From Echinicola rosea (GTDB lineage: Bacteria > Bacteroidota > Bacteroidia > Cytophagales > Cyclobacteriaceae), in contig NZ_CP040106.1 in the NCBI RefSeq assembly GCF_005281475.1, positions 1,741,501 through 1,805,500 of the forward strand: a stretch of DNA of 64,000 bases. The letters run 5' to 3'. Positions 1-7,669 of the stretch are shown here, piece by piece. The notes beneath the pieces are model-generated. The model was not told the DNA's origin, did not search any database, and saw only the letters and a list, made by a program, of their open reading frames with translations. Position 1 is the stretch's first letter. Each line of letters opens with the position of its first letter. The translations under genes and the position numbers were made by a program.

Positions 1-689
1 TGATGGAAAAAGACAGTGGCTTGATCAATGTGTCCCTGAACCATAAATCGGGACTGCAGCAGATGGTAGATGTCTCCTTTAAGGGAGATACGTTACACTA
101 TGACCATGCGGTGCGCTATTTGGATTATGATGCGGTGGATTTTCTGGAAGAAAATGAGGGCCTCGCTGTAGAGGATGTCGAAGCGTGGTTTGAGCTAGAG
201 GAGAATAGTCAAGTGGATGATTTCAGCTTGGAAAAGAGCATGAATGAAACATTGAGGGTGGAGAGCAAATTTGATCTGTACAAGACCTTTGATTATTCCA
301 CAGAGATGCTGCTGGTCAATCCCATTGTGATTGCCCGGCACAGAGAAAATCCCTTTAAGGTGGATGAGCGGAATTTTCCAGTGGATTTTAATTACCTCAT
401 ATCAGATAATTATATTGCTACTATCCATGTGCCGGAGGGTTACGTACTGGATGATTATCCAGAAAAATTGACCATATCCATGCCTGGCGGTTTGGCAAAA
501 TTCATGTACTTACCACAAGAGGATAAGGCCAACAAGCTGCTCCTTATCAATATGAAGTTTGATATCAACAGTGAAATCGTCCATGCCTCAGAATACCAAG
601 AACTCAAGACATTTATGGAATTTTTGGTCAATAAACTCCAAGAACCAGTGGTGTTGAAGAAGGCGGCGCTTATATCAGAAGCAGAATAG
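1..689 (+). CDS. DUF3857/transglutaminase-like protein, C-terminal part
   Basis: The reading frame is open at the left edge, so only the last ~228 codons are seen; the first ATG at base 3 is probably internal. The visible part matches the C-terminal beta-rich region of Bacteroidota proteins that carry DUF3857 followed by a transglutaminase-like core: an ENPF...R.FPVDF block near residue 115, then a P-G-Y region and a closing helix ending LKK. These are usually secreted or periplasmic proteins of unknown substrate. The catalytic transglutaminase-like core would lie upstream, outside the window, so activity cannot be judged. The gene converges on the helicase gene, with a strong hairpin between them. 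The family assignment is recognition by pattern and is moderately sure. Confidence 0.6.
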   Translation, partial: MEKDSGLINVSLNHKSGLQQMVDVSFKGDTLHYDHAVRYLDYDAVDFLEENEGLAVEDVEAWFELEENSQVDDFSLEKSMNETLRVESKFDLYKTFDYSTEMLLVNPIVIARHRENPFKVDERNFPVDFNYLISDNYIATIHVPEGYVLDDYPEKLTISMPGGLAKFMYLPQEDKANKLLLINMKFDINSEIVHASEYQELKTFMEFLVNKLQEPVVLKKAALISEAE

Positions 690-695
690 TCATCG

Positions 696-720
696 GCCGT
701 CTCGCTCAGCGCGAGACGGC
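696..720. terminator. Bidirectional hairpin between convergent genes
   Basis: A perfect 10-bp stem (gccgtctcgc with gcgagacggc) encloses a 5-nt loop, immediately between the stop codons of the convergent genes ending at 689 and 725. There is no long T run, so it may be a shared terminator or an mRNA end-stabilising hairpin. Confidence 0.6.
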
Positions 721-724
721 TATA

Positions 725-2041
725 TTAGTTTGCAAGGCTTACTTTGATTGCTTTTCTTTTGATGCGTTGGTTTTGTGAAGCAGAAATGGCCTGTGGATAC
801 TTTTCCCTTTTTATGGCTACATATGAGAAGAAGTCTTTTACTTCTATAAGGCCTAAGTCTTCTTTATCCATAAAATCAAATTGGAGGAAGAATCCCACCA
901 GGTCGATTTTATTGACTTTGTCCTTCTTGCCTTTGTTGATGTGCAAGGTGGCAAACTGCGGTTTTGGCGCTTGATTTTCCGGAGTGGGGATAAATTCTTC
1001 CGGGTCTTCTTGAAGATAGTTTGGGAGGTGGTCTTTTTCGGTCATCAATAAAATACAAGTGCCTGTCGCTTTCATCCTGGCTGTTCTCCCATTTCTGTGG
1101 AGGAAGGTTGTCTCTTGGGGAGGCAGCTGATAATGTACCACATAGTCCAGATCCGGAATATCTATCCCCCGAGCGGCGATATCGGTGGCGATCAGTACTT
1201 GGGCACTTCCGTTCCTGAATTTGGTCAGTTGGGATTCACGCTCGTCTTGTTCGAGTCCACCACGAAAGAGGGAAAAGATCACTTCGTGCTGGTCCAAAAA
1301 TTCTCCGATACGGTCACAAGCGTCCCGGTGATTGGCAAAGACGATGACATTTTGTCCTTTTCCAAGGCTTTTGATAAGGGCGAGCAGTCCGTCCAGTTTT
1401 CCCTCTTTTGGCGTGACTATTTTTTGGACCTTGAGGGATGTGGAGGTGGTTTGCTGGGTTTTAAGGGTAAAGTGGTCGTCAAAATCCAAATAATATGGGA
1501 GTTCAATAGAGCTGGTAGCGGACACCAATACCTTGTGGGTAACTTGATACAACTGCCCAGTGATGTATTTCATTTGTCCGGTAAATCCCATTTCGAGGGA
1601 TTTGTCAAACTCATCAAAAATAAGATGACGGATAGTGTCGGGAGAAAACGTTCCCCTTTCCAAGTGATCCTTGATCCTCCCGGGAGTGCCCACTAAAATG
1701 CTTGGTGGCACCGAAAAGTTTTTCCGCTCGATGCTGAACAAATGCCCGCCATAGCAGGCGTTTGTTTTGATGGGGAGCTTCATTTGCTTTAGGACACTTT
1801 CTATCTGGATGACGAGCTCCCTGGTGGGAGCTAGGATCATGGCTTGAATCCCGTCCTTTTCTTCGAGTTTTTCCAGCAAGCTGAGCAGGTAAGCCAAGGT
1901 TTTTCCACTGCCTGTAGGGGCGATGAGCATAAGGTTAGCGTGCTCCTTTGAAGCTTGTAGGGTGGCCTGCTGCATCTCGTTGAGTGATGAAATACCCAGG
2001 TTTTGGAGTATGTTTTGTGGATTTAGGTTGGAAAGTGTCAT
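725..2041 (-). CDS. DEAD-box ATP-dependent RNA helicase with DbpA-like RNA-binding tail
   Basis: This is a superfamily 2 RNA helicase of 438 residues. Walker A APTGSGKT lies at residues 41-48, PTREL at 72-76, GTPGR at 118-122, motif II at 143-146, SAT at 174-176, ARGID at 290-294 and HRNGRTAR at 315-322. Motif II reads DEFD instead of DEAD; Asp and Glu for Mg-ATP are kept. From about 365 to the end there is a basic RRM-like region (KGKKDKVNKIDLVGFF, then LGLIEVKDFFSYV) resembling the C-terminal domain of DbpA, which targets 23S rRNA. A role in ribosome assembly or RNA remodelling is therefore likely, but the true substrate is inference. Single gene, divergent from the VF530 gene at 2093. Confidence 0.92.
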   Translation of the reverse strand: MTLSNLNPQNILQNLGISSLNEMQQATLQASKEHANLMLIAPTGSGKTLAYLLSLLEKLEEKDGIQAMILAPTRELVIQIESVLKQMKLPIKTNACYGGHLFSIERKNFSVPPSILVGTPGRIKDHLERGTFSPDTIRHLIFDEFDKSLEMGFTGQMKYITGQLYQVTHKVLVSATSSIELPYYLDFDDHFTLKTQQTTSTSLKVQKIVTPKEGKLDGLLALIKSLGKGQNVIVFANHRDACDRIGEFLDQHEVIFSLFRGGLEQDERESQLTKFRNGSAQVLIATDIAARGIDIPDLDYVVHYQLPPQETTFLHRNGRTARMKATGTCILLMTEKDHLPNYLQEDPEEFIPTPENQAPKPQFATLHINKGKKDKVNKIDLVGFFLQFDFMDKEDLGLIEVKDFFSYVAIKREKYPQAISASQNQRIKRKAIKVSLAN

Positions 2042-2092
2042 GCCTCAAAGGTAATTCAAGTATCTTTATAAATCAGAAATTATTTCGATTCT

Positions 2093-2314
2093 ATGGAAAA
2101 ACAACCCAATAACCCCATGCACGGGGTGAAGCTAGAACAAATCGTGACCGTGTTGGTCAAATATTATGGCTGGGACAATCTAGCAGACAGCGTGCCGATC
2201 AATTGCTTTATTTCCAATCCCAGCATCAAGAGCAGCCTGAAGTTTCTCCGCCGTACACCATGGGCGCGTGCCAAAGTGGAGGCATTGTATATGGATCTAT
2301 TGAAAAAAAAGTAG
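2093..2314 (+). CDS. VF530 family DNA-binding protein
   Basis: A 73-residue protein with the recognisable VF530 (DUF2132) pattern: a core starting [13 protein letters not shown], then [16 protein letters not shown] and a terminal helix [16 protein letters not shown]. Members are small, all-alpha proteins thought to bind DNA. The length is typical of the family. It starts 51 bases from the divergent helicase start, so the two genes may share a promoter region. Cellular role unknown. Confidence 0.85.
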   Translation: MEKQPNNPMHGVKLEQIVTVLVKYYGWDNLADSVPINCFISNPSIKSSLKFLRRTPWARAKVEALYMDLLKKK

Positions 2315-2583
2315 TTGCTTTAGCTTCAATGGGCCAGTAAAAGCACCTCAAGCAAAAATGATGCTTCCAACATTATGTTGTCAGCTGAAGCTATCAAGAT
2401 GGGGGATTAACGCTCCCATTTTTATTTAGCGTCTTCTTTTTATGACAAGACTATTCGTAGGATATTTTTCTTTTCGCATTGTAATTTGTGATTTTGCCCC
2501 TTCCATCACCGTGCTTTTTCTTCTTCGGTAAGACTGGCTTCAGGGTGCATTCCCAATGAGGTATATGACCTGAGTGGTATTTC

Positions 2584-2751
2584 TCATTTCTTTATGACCT
2601 CTATGATTTCCTCCAATTTGTGGTTTTGGCAGGTGATGGGAGCATCGGTGAAATCATCAAAGTTCAGGTGGTGCTTTCGGTCTTTGGTTTGGCCTTCAAG
2701 CCATCAGGTCACCAGTTGGAAGTGGACGTGCCAAGGGGGAAACCATGCCTC
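2584..2751 (-). pseudogene. Degenerate ORF remnant
   Basis: Within the otherwise empty 2315-2785 gap, the minus strand shows a protein-like frame of about 55 codons, interrupted by one TGA. It runs ...WHVHFQLVT, stop, WLEGQTKDRKHHLNFDDF... and ends EEIIEVIKK before a stop at 2584-2586. There is no complete start. I do not recognise the family. It could be a decayed gene or chance; the acidic/basic alternation and the clean C-terminal helix favour decay. The rest of the gap shows no gene. Confidence 0.25.
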
Positions 2752-2785
2752 CTAAAGATTAAAAACTAATTACTGTAAAGATAGC

Positions 2786-3712
2786 CTAGCAGGTTTTCTC
2801 GGAAATTAATTTATCCATTAGCAAATAGGCTTCCGTGTTGATGTGGGCTTTTCTGCCTTGCGCTATCACAAAATCAATGAACGTAGCTTTTTCTGTTTGA
2901 GGGGCTTCTTCCTCCACGTCAAGTTGCAGGGAGGACTTGGCACTGTATGGGAAATTGGATAGCATATTAAGAGCTTCTTCTATATCACTTTCCTGCAACA
3001 TGATGGTTTCGGTATTTGCTACGGCCTGAACTTCCAGCATAAGTTTTCGCAACCGCTTTAAAAGTTCGTCCCTTTTTGCCACTTCACCAAAAGTCACACC
3101 ATAAGCGGTGGTGATGGCTGCCAAGGGAGATACAAAAAGGAATTTTTTCCAGAGGATTTTTTTTATGTCCGAGGTATAGTTCGTATCAATCCCGGCCTTC
3201 TGGAGAATGGTGGTGACCCATGGGAAGTGACCATTACCATCTTTCCCATAAATCACCTTGCCGGGGCCTCCTAAATGATGGATCACACCGGGTTTTTCAA
3301 TGTTGGAAGCGATATAAATACAGCCTTCTAGAATGATGGGTGGGTTTTTAGGGAATTGGTGAAGGAGGGTTTCGGCAGCATCGATGCCGTTTTGGAGGGG
3401 GATGATTACAGTGTCGGGAGAAATGCAATCCTGAAATGCAGAGATCACTGATGGAAGCGAAAAGGCTTTCGTCGCAATGATCAACAGATCAAGGTAGCCT
3501 ATTTTTTCGGGTTCATCGCTTGCTAAACTTGGTTTGGCCAAGATGTGCTGGTCATTTGTGCGTAGGCAAAGGCCATGAGCGGAGATTTCTTGCTTGGTAG
3601 CTCCTCTGCAGATAAAGATAATTTCAGTAGTAGGATCGCTTTGGTAGGCATGGGCCAGTTTGGCGCCAATAAATCCTCCGACTCCTCCGATTCCTAGGAT
3701 ACCGATTTTCAT
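2786..3712 (-). CDS. 2-dehydropantoate 2-reductase-like protein (ketopantoate reductase family)
   Basis: A 308-residue NADPH-dependent oxidoreductase of the PanE/ApbA family. The N-terminus MKIGILGIGGVGGFIGAKLA is the GxGxxG Rossmann nucleotide-binding loop. A central PLQNGIDAAETL segment and a KKFLFVSPLAAITTAYG segment match the conserved Asn/Lys regions that bind the 2-keto acid. The family reduces ketopantoate to pantoate in coenzyme A synthesis, but several paralogues act on other 2-keto acids, so panE is not assigned. No pantothenate genes are near. Length is normal for the family. Confidence 0.85.
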   Translation of the reverse strand: MKIGILGIGGVGGFIGAKLAHAYQSDPTTEIIFICRGATKQEISAHGLCLRTNDQHILAKPSLASDEPEKIGYLDLLIIATKAFSLPSVISAFQDCISPDTVIIPLQNGIDAAETLLHQFPKNPPIILEGCIYIASNIEKPGVIHHLGGPGKVIYGKDGNGHFPWVTTILQKAGIDTNYTSDIKKILWKKFLFVSPLAAITTAYGVTFGEVAKRDELLKRLRKLMLEVQAVANTETIMLQESDIEEALNMLSNFPYSAKSSLQLDVEEEAPQTEKATFIDFVIAQGRKAHINTEAYLLMDKLISEKTC

Positions 3713-3869
3713 TTTTGGATGGGTTAAATGGGAAAATCATTCATGTTGAATATAAAGGAGGCTGCCACATAAACTTATCCAGTGCCATAAAGCAAAAAGC
3801 AACCAAATATCCATAATACTGCCTGAAAAGCACCAAGAGAATAGATTATGGAGCAGCTCCCTTGATAAA

Positions 3870-5396
3870 TCAGTTTAAGTTTTCGTCATCAAAATCATCT
3901 TCATCAGGAGCCTCCATGTCAAACATGCTGCTGAAGAGGTCTTTGAACTGCATGCCAGTGTCTAGCAGTTTTTTGCTGAGCTGACTGTATTCTGCGAGAC
4001 CATGGAGGGCAAACTCCATGTAAAATTCCTTTTCTTTTTCTGGCAGTTGTTTCACGAAGTCGGTAGTGACTTTTTCCAGTCCGGGCACTTCATGCAGGGA
4101 TTTTTTGTATTCCTTGTCACTTTGGGATGCGAGAATATCGATGTGGTTGCCTTCGCCAAACCAAGAAAGTGGCAGGACATAGGGGTTGCCTTCTTTGTCT
4201 TTTTTCTTCTGCTCAGGAGTAGGGAAATGTTCTGCAAATAACGTTCTGATGGCTTTTCCGATGAGGTTATAGGCCACTAGTCCAGCGCCTTCCTGTTCTC
4301 CCTCATAGACCAACTCTACCTTTCCTGTAATGGCTGGGATGATACCGATCAGATCGGCTATTCGCGTGACAGTTTCGTTTTCATCATTAAGGTAGATTCT
4401 TCGCTCTGCGGCCGAGAGCAGGTTTTCGTATGCCGATATGGTAAGCCTTGCGGATACACCACTTTTTTCGTCCACATACTCACTTGTACGAGCTTCCACA
4501 GCCACTTGCTCGATCAGGTTTTTCATCAGTTCTGGTATATGGATTTTATCCATGGGTTTACCATTGAGTTTTGCTTCTTGCGCCGTGATCTTTTTCCCTG
4601 TTTCGATGTTTTTGGGATAGTGGGTAATGATTTGGGATTCGATACGGTCTTTCAGTGGCGTTACGATGCTTCCCCGATTGGTATAGTCTTCGGGATTGGC
4701 AGTGAAGACAAATTGGATATCCAAGGGCAATCTTAGTTTGAATCCCCGAATCTGGATATCGCCTTCTTGCAGGGTGTTAAACAGGGCCACTTGGATCCTG
4801 GCTTGTAGATCTGGTAGCTCGTTGATCACGAAGATAGACCGGTGGGAGCGTGGCACTAGCCCATAGTGGATGACCCGTTCATCGTTATAGGAGAGTTTCA
4901 TCGTAGCGGCCTTGATCGGATCCACGTCACCGATAAGGTCGGCTACCGAGACATCGGGAGTGGCCAGTTTCTCGGTGTAGCGCTCATTTCTGTGCCACCA
5001 GCTGACAGGCGTGTCATCACCTTTTTCTTCAATTAGCTCCCTCGCAAAACTGGTTAGTGGCTGCAAGGGATCATCATTGAGTTCAGCACCATCTATGACG
5101 GGGACATATTCGTCCAAAAGTGCCGTCATTTGTCGTGCTATACGTGTTTTGGCCTGTCCACGGAGTCCCAGAAAGTTGATATTGTGCCGCGAAAGTATGG
5201 CCCGCTCGATGTCCGGGATGACGGTGTCTTCATAGCCCCAGATGCCCGCAAAGACATTTTCTTTGGCTTTGATCTTTAGGATCAGGTTTTGGCGAAGTTC
5301 TTCCTTGATGGATTTGGGCTGATAGCCACTGGCCTTTAGTTCGCCGAGTGTTTTTATCTTTAATAAATCTTTGCTCTTCAATTGCTGGTATGTCAT
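3870..5396 (-). CDS. MoxR/BchI-type AAA+ ATPase
   Basis: A 508-residue AAA+ ATPase resembling the I subunit of magnesium chelatase. The P-loop reads GLRGQAKT at 77-84. Further on come ISR...FVINELPDL (Walker B-like) and FTANPEDYTNRG around 235, followed by LKDRIESQI with the arginine finger. It starts 2 bases after the stop of the upstream VWA gene, so translation is very likely coupled. With no porphyrin or bacteriochlorophyll genes nearby, a true chelatase role is unlikely; such MoxR/VWA pairs usually act as chaperones that insert metals or remodel partner complexes. That role is inference. Confidence 0.85.
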   Translation of the reverse strand: MTYQQLKSKDLLKIKTLGELKASGYQPKSIKEELRQNLILKIKAKENVFAGIWGYEDTVIPDIERAILSRHNINFLGLRGQAKTRIARQMTALLDEYVPVIDGAELNDDPLQPLTSFARELIEEKGDDTPVSWWHRNERYTEKLATPDVSVADLIGDVDPIKAATMKLSYNDERVIHYGLVPRSHRSIFVINELPDLQARIQVALFNTLQEGDIQIRGFKLRLPLDIQFVFTANPEDYTNRGSIVTPLKDRIESQIITHYPKNIETGKKITAQEAKLNGKPMDKIHIPELMKNLIEQVAVEARTSEYVDEKSGVSARLTISAYENLLSAAERRIYLNDENETVTRIADLIGIIPAITGKVELVYEGEQEGAGLVAYNLIGKAIRTLFAEHFPTPEQKKKDKEGNPYVLPLSWFGEGNHIDILASQSDKEYKKSLHEVPGLEKVTTDFVKQLPEKEKEFYMEFALHGLAEYSQLSKKLLDTGMQFKDLFSSMFDMEAPDEDDFDDENLN

Positions 5397-5398
5397 GC

Positions 5399-6499
5399 TT
5401 AAAAACGTTTTGTTCTGTTTCTTCGGTAGTCTTCAAAAATGAGGTGCCCCAAACCTTTTAAATTACTGTAATAGGCGTTTCCGTTATTGGCTTTGGTAAA
5501 CTCCTGTACAAATTCCTTCAGATAAGGATCGGAGGCGATCATAAAGGTAGTTACCGGGATTTTAATTTTTCGGCATTGTGCGGCAAGTTTCAGGGTTTCG
5601 TTCAGGATTTTGCTGTCAATGCCAAAGCTATTTTTGTAATATTTGATTCCCACTTTTAGGCATGTAGGCTTCCCGTCAGTAATCATAAAGATCTGCTTAT
5701 TGGGGTTTTTTCGTCTCCTCAATAAATCCATGGCCAGCTGAAGTCCCGCTACAGTGTTGGTGTGATAGGGGCCTACTTGAAGATAGGGGAGGTCCTTTAT
5801 TTCGATCTGCCAGGCATCATTGCCAAATACGATGACATCAAGGGTGTCTTTTGGATAGCGGCTCTTGATCAGTTCGGCGAGTGCCATGGCCACCTTTTTG
5901 GCCGGAGTAATACGGTCTTCGCCATAAAGGATCATGGAATGGGAAATATCGATCATCAGGACCGTGCTGGTCTGGGTACGGTATTCATTTTCAGTGACCT
6001 CGAGGTCATCTTCAGTAAGCAGAAAATCACCGCCAAACCCATGGTTGATTTGGGCATTGCGGAGGGAGTCGGTCAGGGCGATCTGTTCGAGGTTGTCCCC
6101 AAACTCAAACGGCCTGCGGTCACTTCCCTTTTGGTCCCCTTGACCAGTATGAGTCGTTTGGTGCTGGCCTCCTTTGCCTCTCTTAAGTTTACCGAAGATT
6201 TCTTCTAGGGCACTTTTACGGATTTGCTGTTCTGATTTGGTGGTGATCTTGATTTCACCTTTTTGATTTTCTTCTGTAAGGTAGCCTTTGTCCTTGAGGT
6301 CATCGATAAAGTCACCTATCCCATATTGGGGATTGGTCATGCCATAGCGATTGTCCAAGTTTGTCAACCAGCTCAATGCTTCTCCTACATCTCCGCCAGT
6401 CATGGTGACCAACTGAAGAAATACTTCCAATAAATTGTCGAAAGTACTTTTGTTAGGTGCCTTTTGAGGGGTGTATTTAGTAAATCTAAATCCTTTCAT
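5399..6499 (-). CDS. von Willebrand factor A-domain protein, partner of the MoxR-type ATPase
   Basis: 366 residues, first gene of a two-gene operon with the ATPase. A helical N-terminal region (1-100) is followed by a Gly/Gln/His-rich linker (about 108-130) and a VWA domain from about 178. The metal-ion site motif DxSxS is present as DISHS at 184-188, and MITDGKPT at 272-279 supplies another conserved part. In chelatase-like systems the VWA subunit bridges the ATPase ring and the substrate protein. The substrate here is unknown. The arrangement corresponds to the D/I subunit pair without the H subunit. Confidence 0.82.
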   Translation of the reverse strand: MKGFRFTKYTPQKAPNKSTFDNLLEVFLQLVTMTGGDVGEALSWLTNLDNRYGMTNPQYGIGDFIDDLKDKGYLTEENQKGEIKITTKSEQQIRKSALEEIFGKLKRGKGGQHQTTHTGQGDQKGSDRRPFEFGDNLEQIALTDSLRNAQINHGFGGDFLLTEDDLEVTENEYRTQTSTVLMIDISHSMILYGEDRITPAKKVAMALAELIKSRYPKDTLDVIVFGNDAWQIEIKDLPYLQVGPYHTNTVAGLQLAMDLLRRRKNPNKQIFMITDGKPTCLKVGIKYYKNSFGIDSKILNETLKLAAQCRKIKIPVTTFMIASDPYLKEFVQEFTKANNGNAYYSNLKGLGHLIFEDYRRNRTKRF

Positions 6500-6714
6500 A
6501 TAGCAGTGATAACAAGATAGCGTGGTGAGTAGTTTGGAGAACGCTTGATTTTTATAAAATTCTCAGAAAAACAGCTGTTGCAGATGGTAATAGAATACTC
6601 ATTGGATGTGATGGTTGTCACGTTTAATTTACAAATAATTGTCCGAGAATGTAAAAGGGGTTTTAAAGAATTTGATCTTTGTTTAATTTGTAACTGTATT
6701 AATTTTTACCAAAA

Positions 6715-6984
6715 ATGAACAAAAAGTATAAGATAATAGGTAAGGTTCAAGGGGTGTTTTTTAGAAAAAGTACTCAAGAGAAAGCACAGGAAATAGGGAT
6801 AAAAGGCTGGGTCAAGAATGAATCCGACGGATCAGTGCTTACCGTTATACAAGGCAGTGAGGGCCAAGTAAAGCTGATGGAAAAGTGGCTAGAAAAGGGA
6901 CCTCCAAGGGCTGAAGTCAAGGAGATTTTGCTGTTGAATGAAGGGTATGACCTTAGGCTAGAAGGTTTCGAAATAATACATTGA
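6715..6984 (+). CDS. Acylphosphatase
   Basis: An 89-residue ferredoxin-like protein that hydrolyses acyl phosphates. The signature VQGVFFRKSTQEKA carries the phosphate-binding Arg, and GWVKNESDGSV carries the catalytic Asn; both are intact. A closing YDLRLEGFEII strand is typical. Length is normal. It stands alone with an AT-rich upstream region of about 200 bases and is convergent with the gene ending at 7007. Confidence 0.92.
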   Translation: MNKKYKIIGKVQGVFFRKSTQEKAQEIGIKGWVKNESDGSVLTVIQGSEGQVKLMEKWLEKGPPRAEVKEILLLNEGYDLRLEGFEIIH

Positions 6985-7006
6985 TGAATTATAAGGGAAG
7001 GCGGAA

Positions 7007-7510
7007 TTAAGCGATTTTAAGCTTCAGTTCTCCTTTCCTTTTCACGATTTTTAGTTTAAAAAACTCATTTACAAAACTTTTGCAGCGATTTTCAGAAAAT
7101 TCAGCCCTGCTTTCAGTGTCGAAAAGCACGGTCATTCGAAGCATGGTTTTTACATAAGATTCATGCGTGCCCAACTCCCTAAGCCAGTTGGTAAACTGTG
7201 CGCTCCAGTCTTCCTTGTACTTTTCAAAGTGACTTCGCCCGTCAAACAAAAATTCAAGTTGGTTTGAACCATATTTAAAGCGATAAATTCCACTTAGCTG
7301 TTCATAAATGACCTTGATACGGTCAGTTGGGTAAGTATGGGTTTCTATAATTTGCTGGAAGGTATTATCTACCAGCCCAAGGGGATTGTAAAGTAGGGTG
7401 TATGATTTTTTCAGCTCGATCACCATGGTTTCCAGCAGCTCTTCTTCCAGTACAGATTGAGCTTGTCTGAGGATATAATTCTTATCTAATGGAAATAACT
7501 TTTGAATCAT
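7007..7510 (-). CDS. Hypothetical protein
   Basis: About 167 residues starting MIQKLFPLD; a start nine codons further upstream (7537) is also possible. The sequence is mixed alpha/beta without signal peptide or membrane segment, with a central YRFKYGSNQLEFLFDGRSHFEKYKEDW stretch and a basic C-terminus (KLKIVKRKGELKLKIA). I do not recognise a family. It is probably a cytoplasmic protein found in Bacteroidota. It lies between acylphosphatase and the terminator of the carboxypeptidase gene. Confidence 0.6.
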   Translation of the reverse strand: MIQKLFPLDKNYILRQAQSVLEEELLETMVIELKKSYTLLYNPLGLVDNTFQQIIETHTYPTDRIKVIYEQLSGIYRFKYGSNQLEFLFDGRSHFEKYKEDWSAQFTNWLRELGTHESYVKTMLRMTVLFDTESRAEFSENRCKSFVNEFFKLKIVKRKGELKLKIA

Positions 7511-7608
7511 GATGAGGATTGCGCAATAATCCTGCAATTTACGCTTTTATCACCAAAATGGAAAGCGGGTGTCGAAGAATATTGATAGCGTTTGGTCTTC
7601 CGCAGGCC

Positions 7609-7653
7609 AAAAAAAAAGCCAGCCGAGCTATTTCAAAGGTCGACTGGCTTTTG
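7609..7653 (-). terminator. Rho-independent terminator of the carboxypeptidase gene
   Basis: The stem aaaagccag/ctggctttt is followed, read on the minus strand, by a run of about nine T. It lies just downstream of the stop at 7670. Confidence 0.85.
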
Positions 7654-7669
7654 GGCACTTGGATTGGCT

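Noticed and set aside
1097-1696. 199-codon ORF opposite the helicase
   Set aside because: Antisense shadow of a clearly coding frame.
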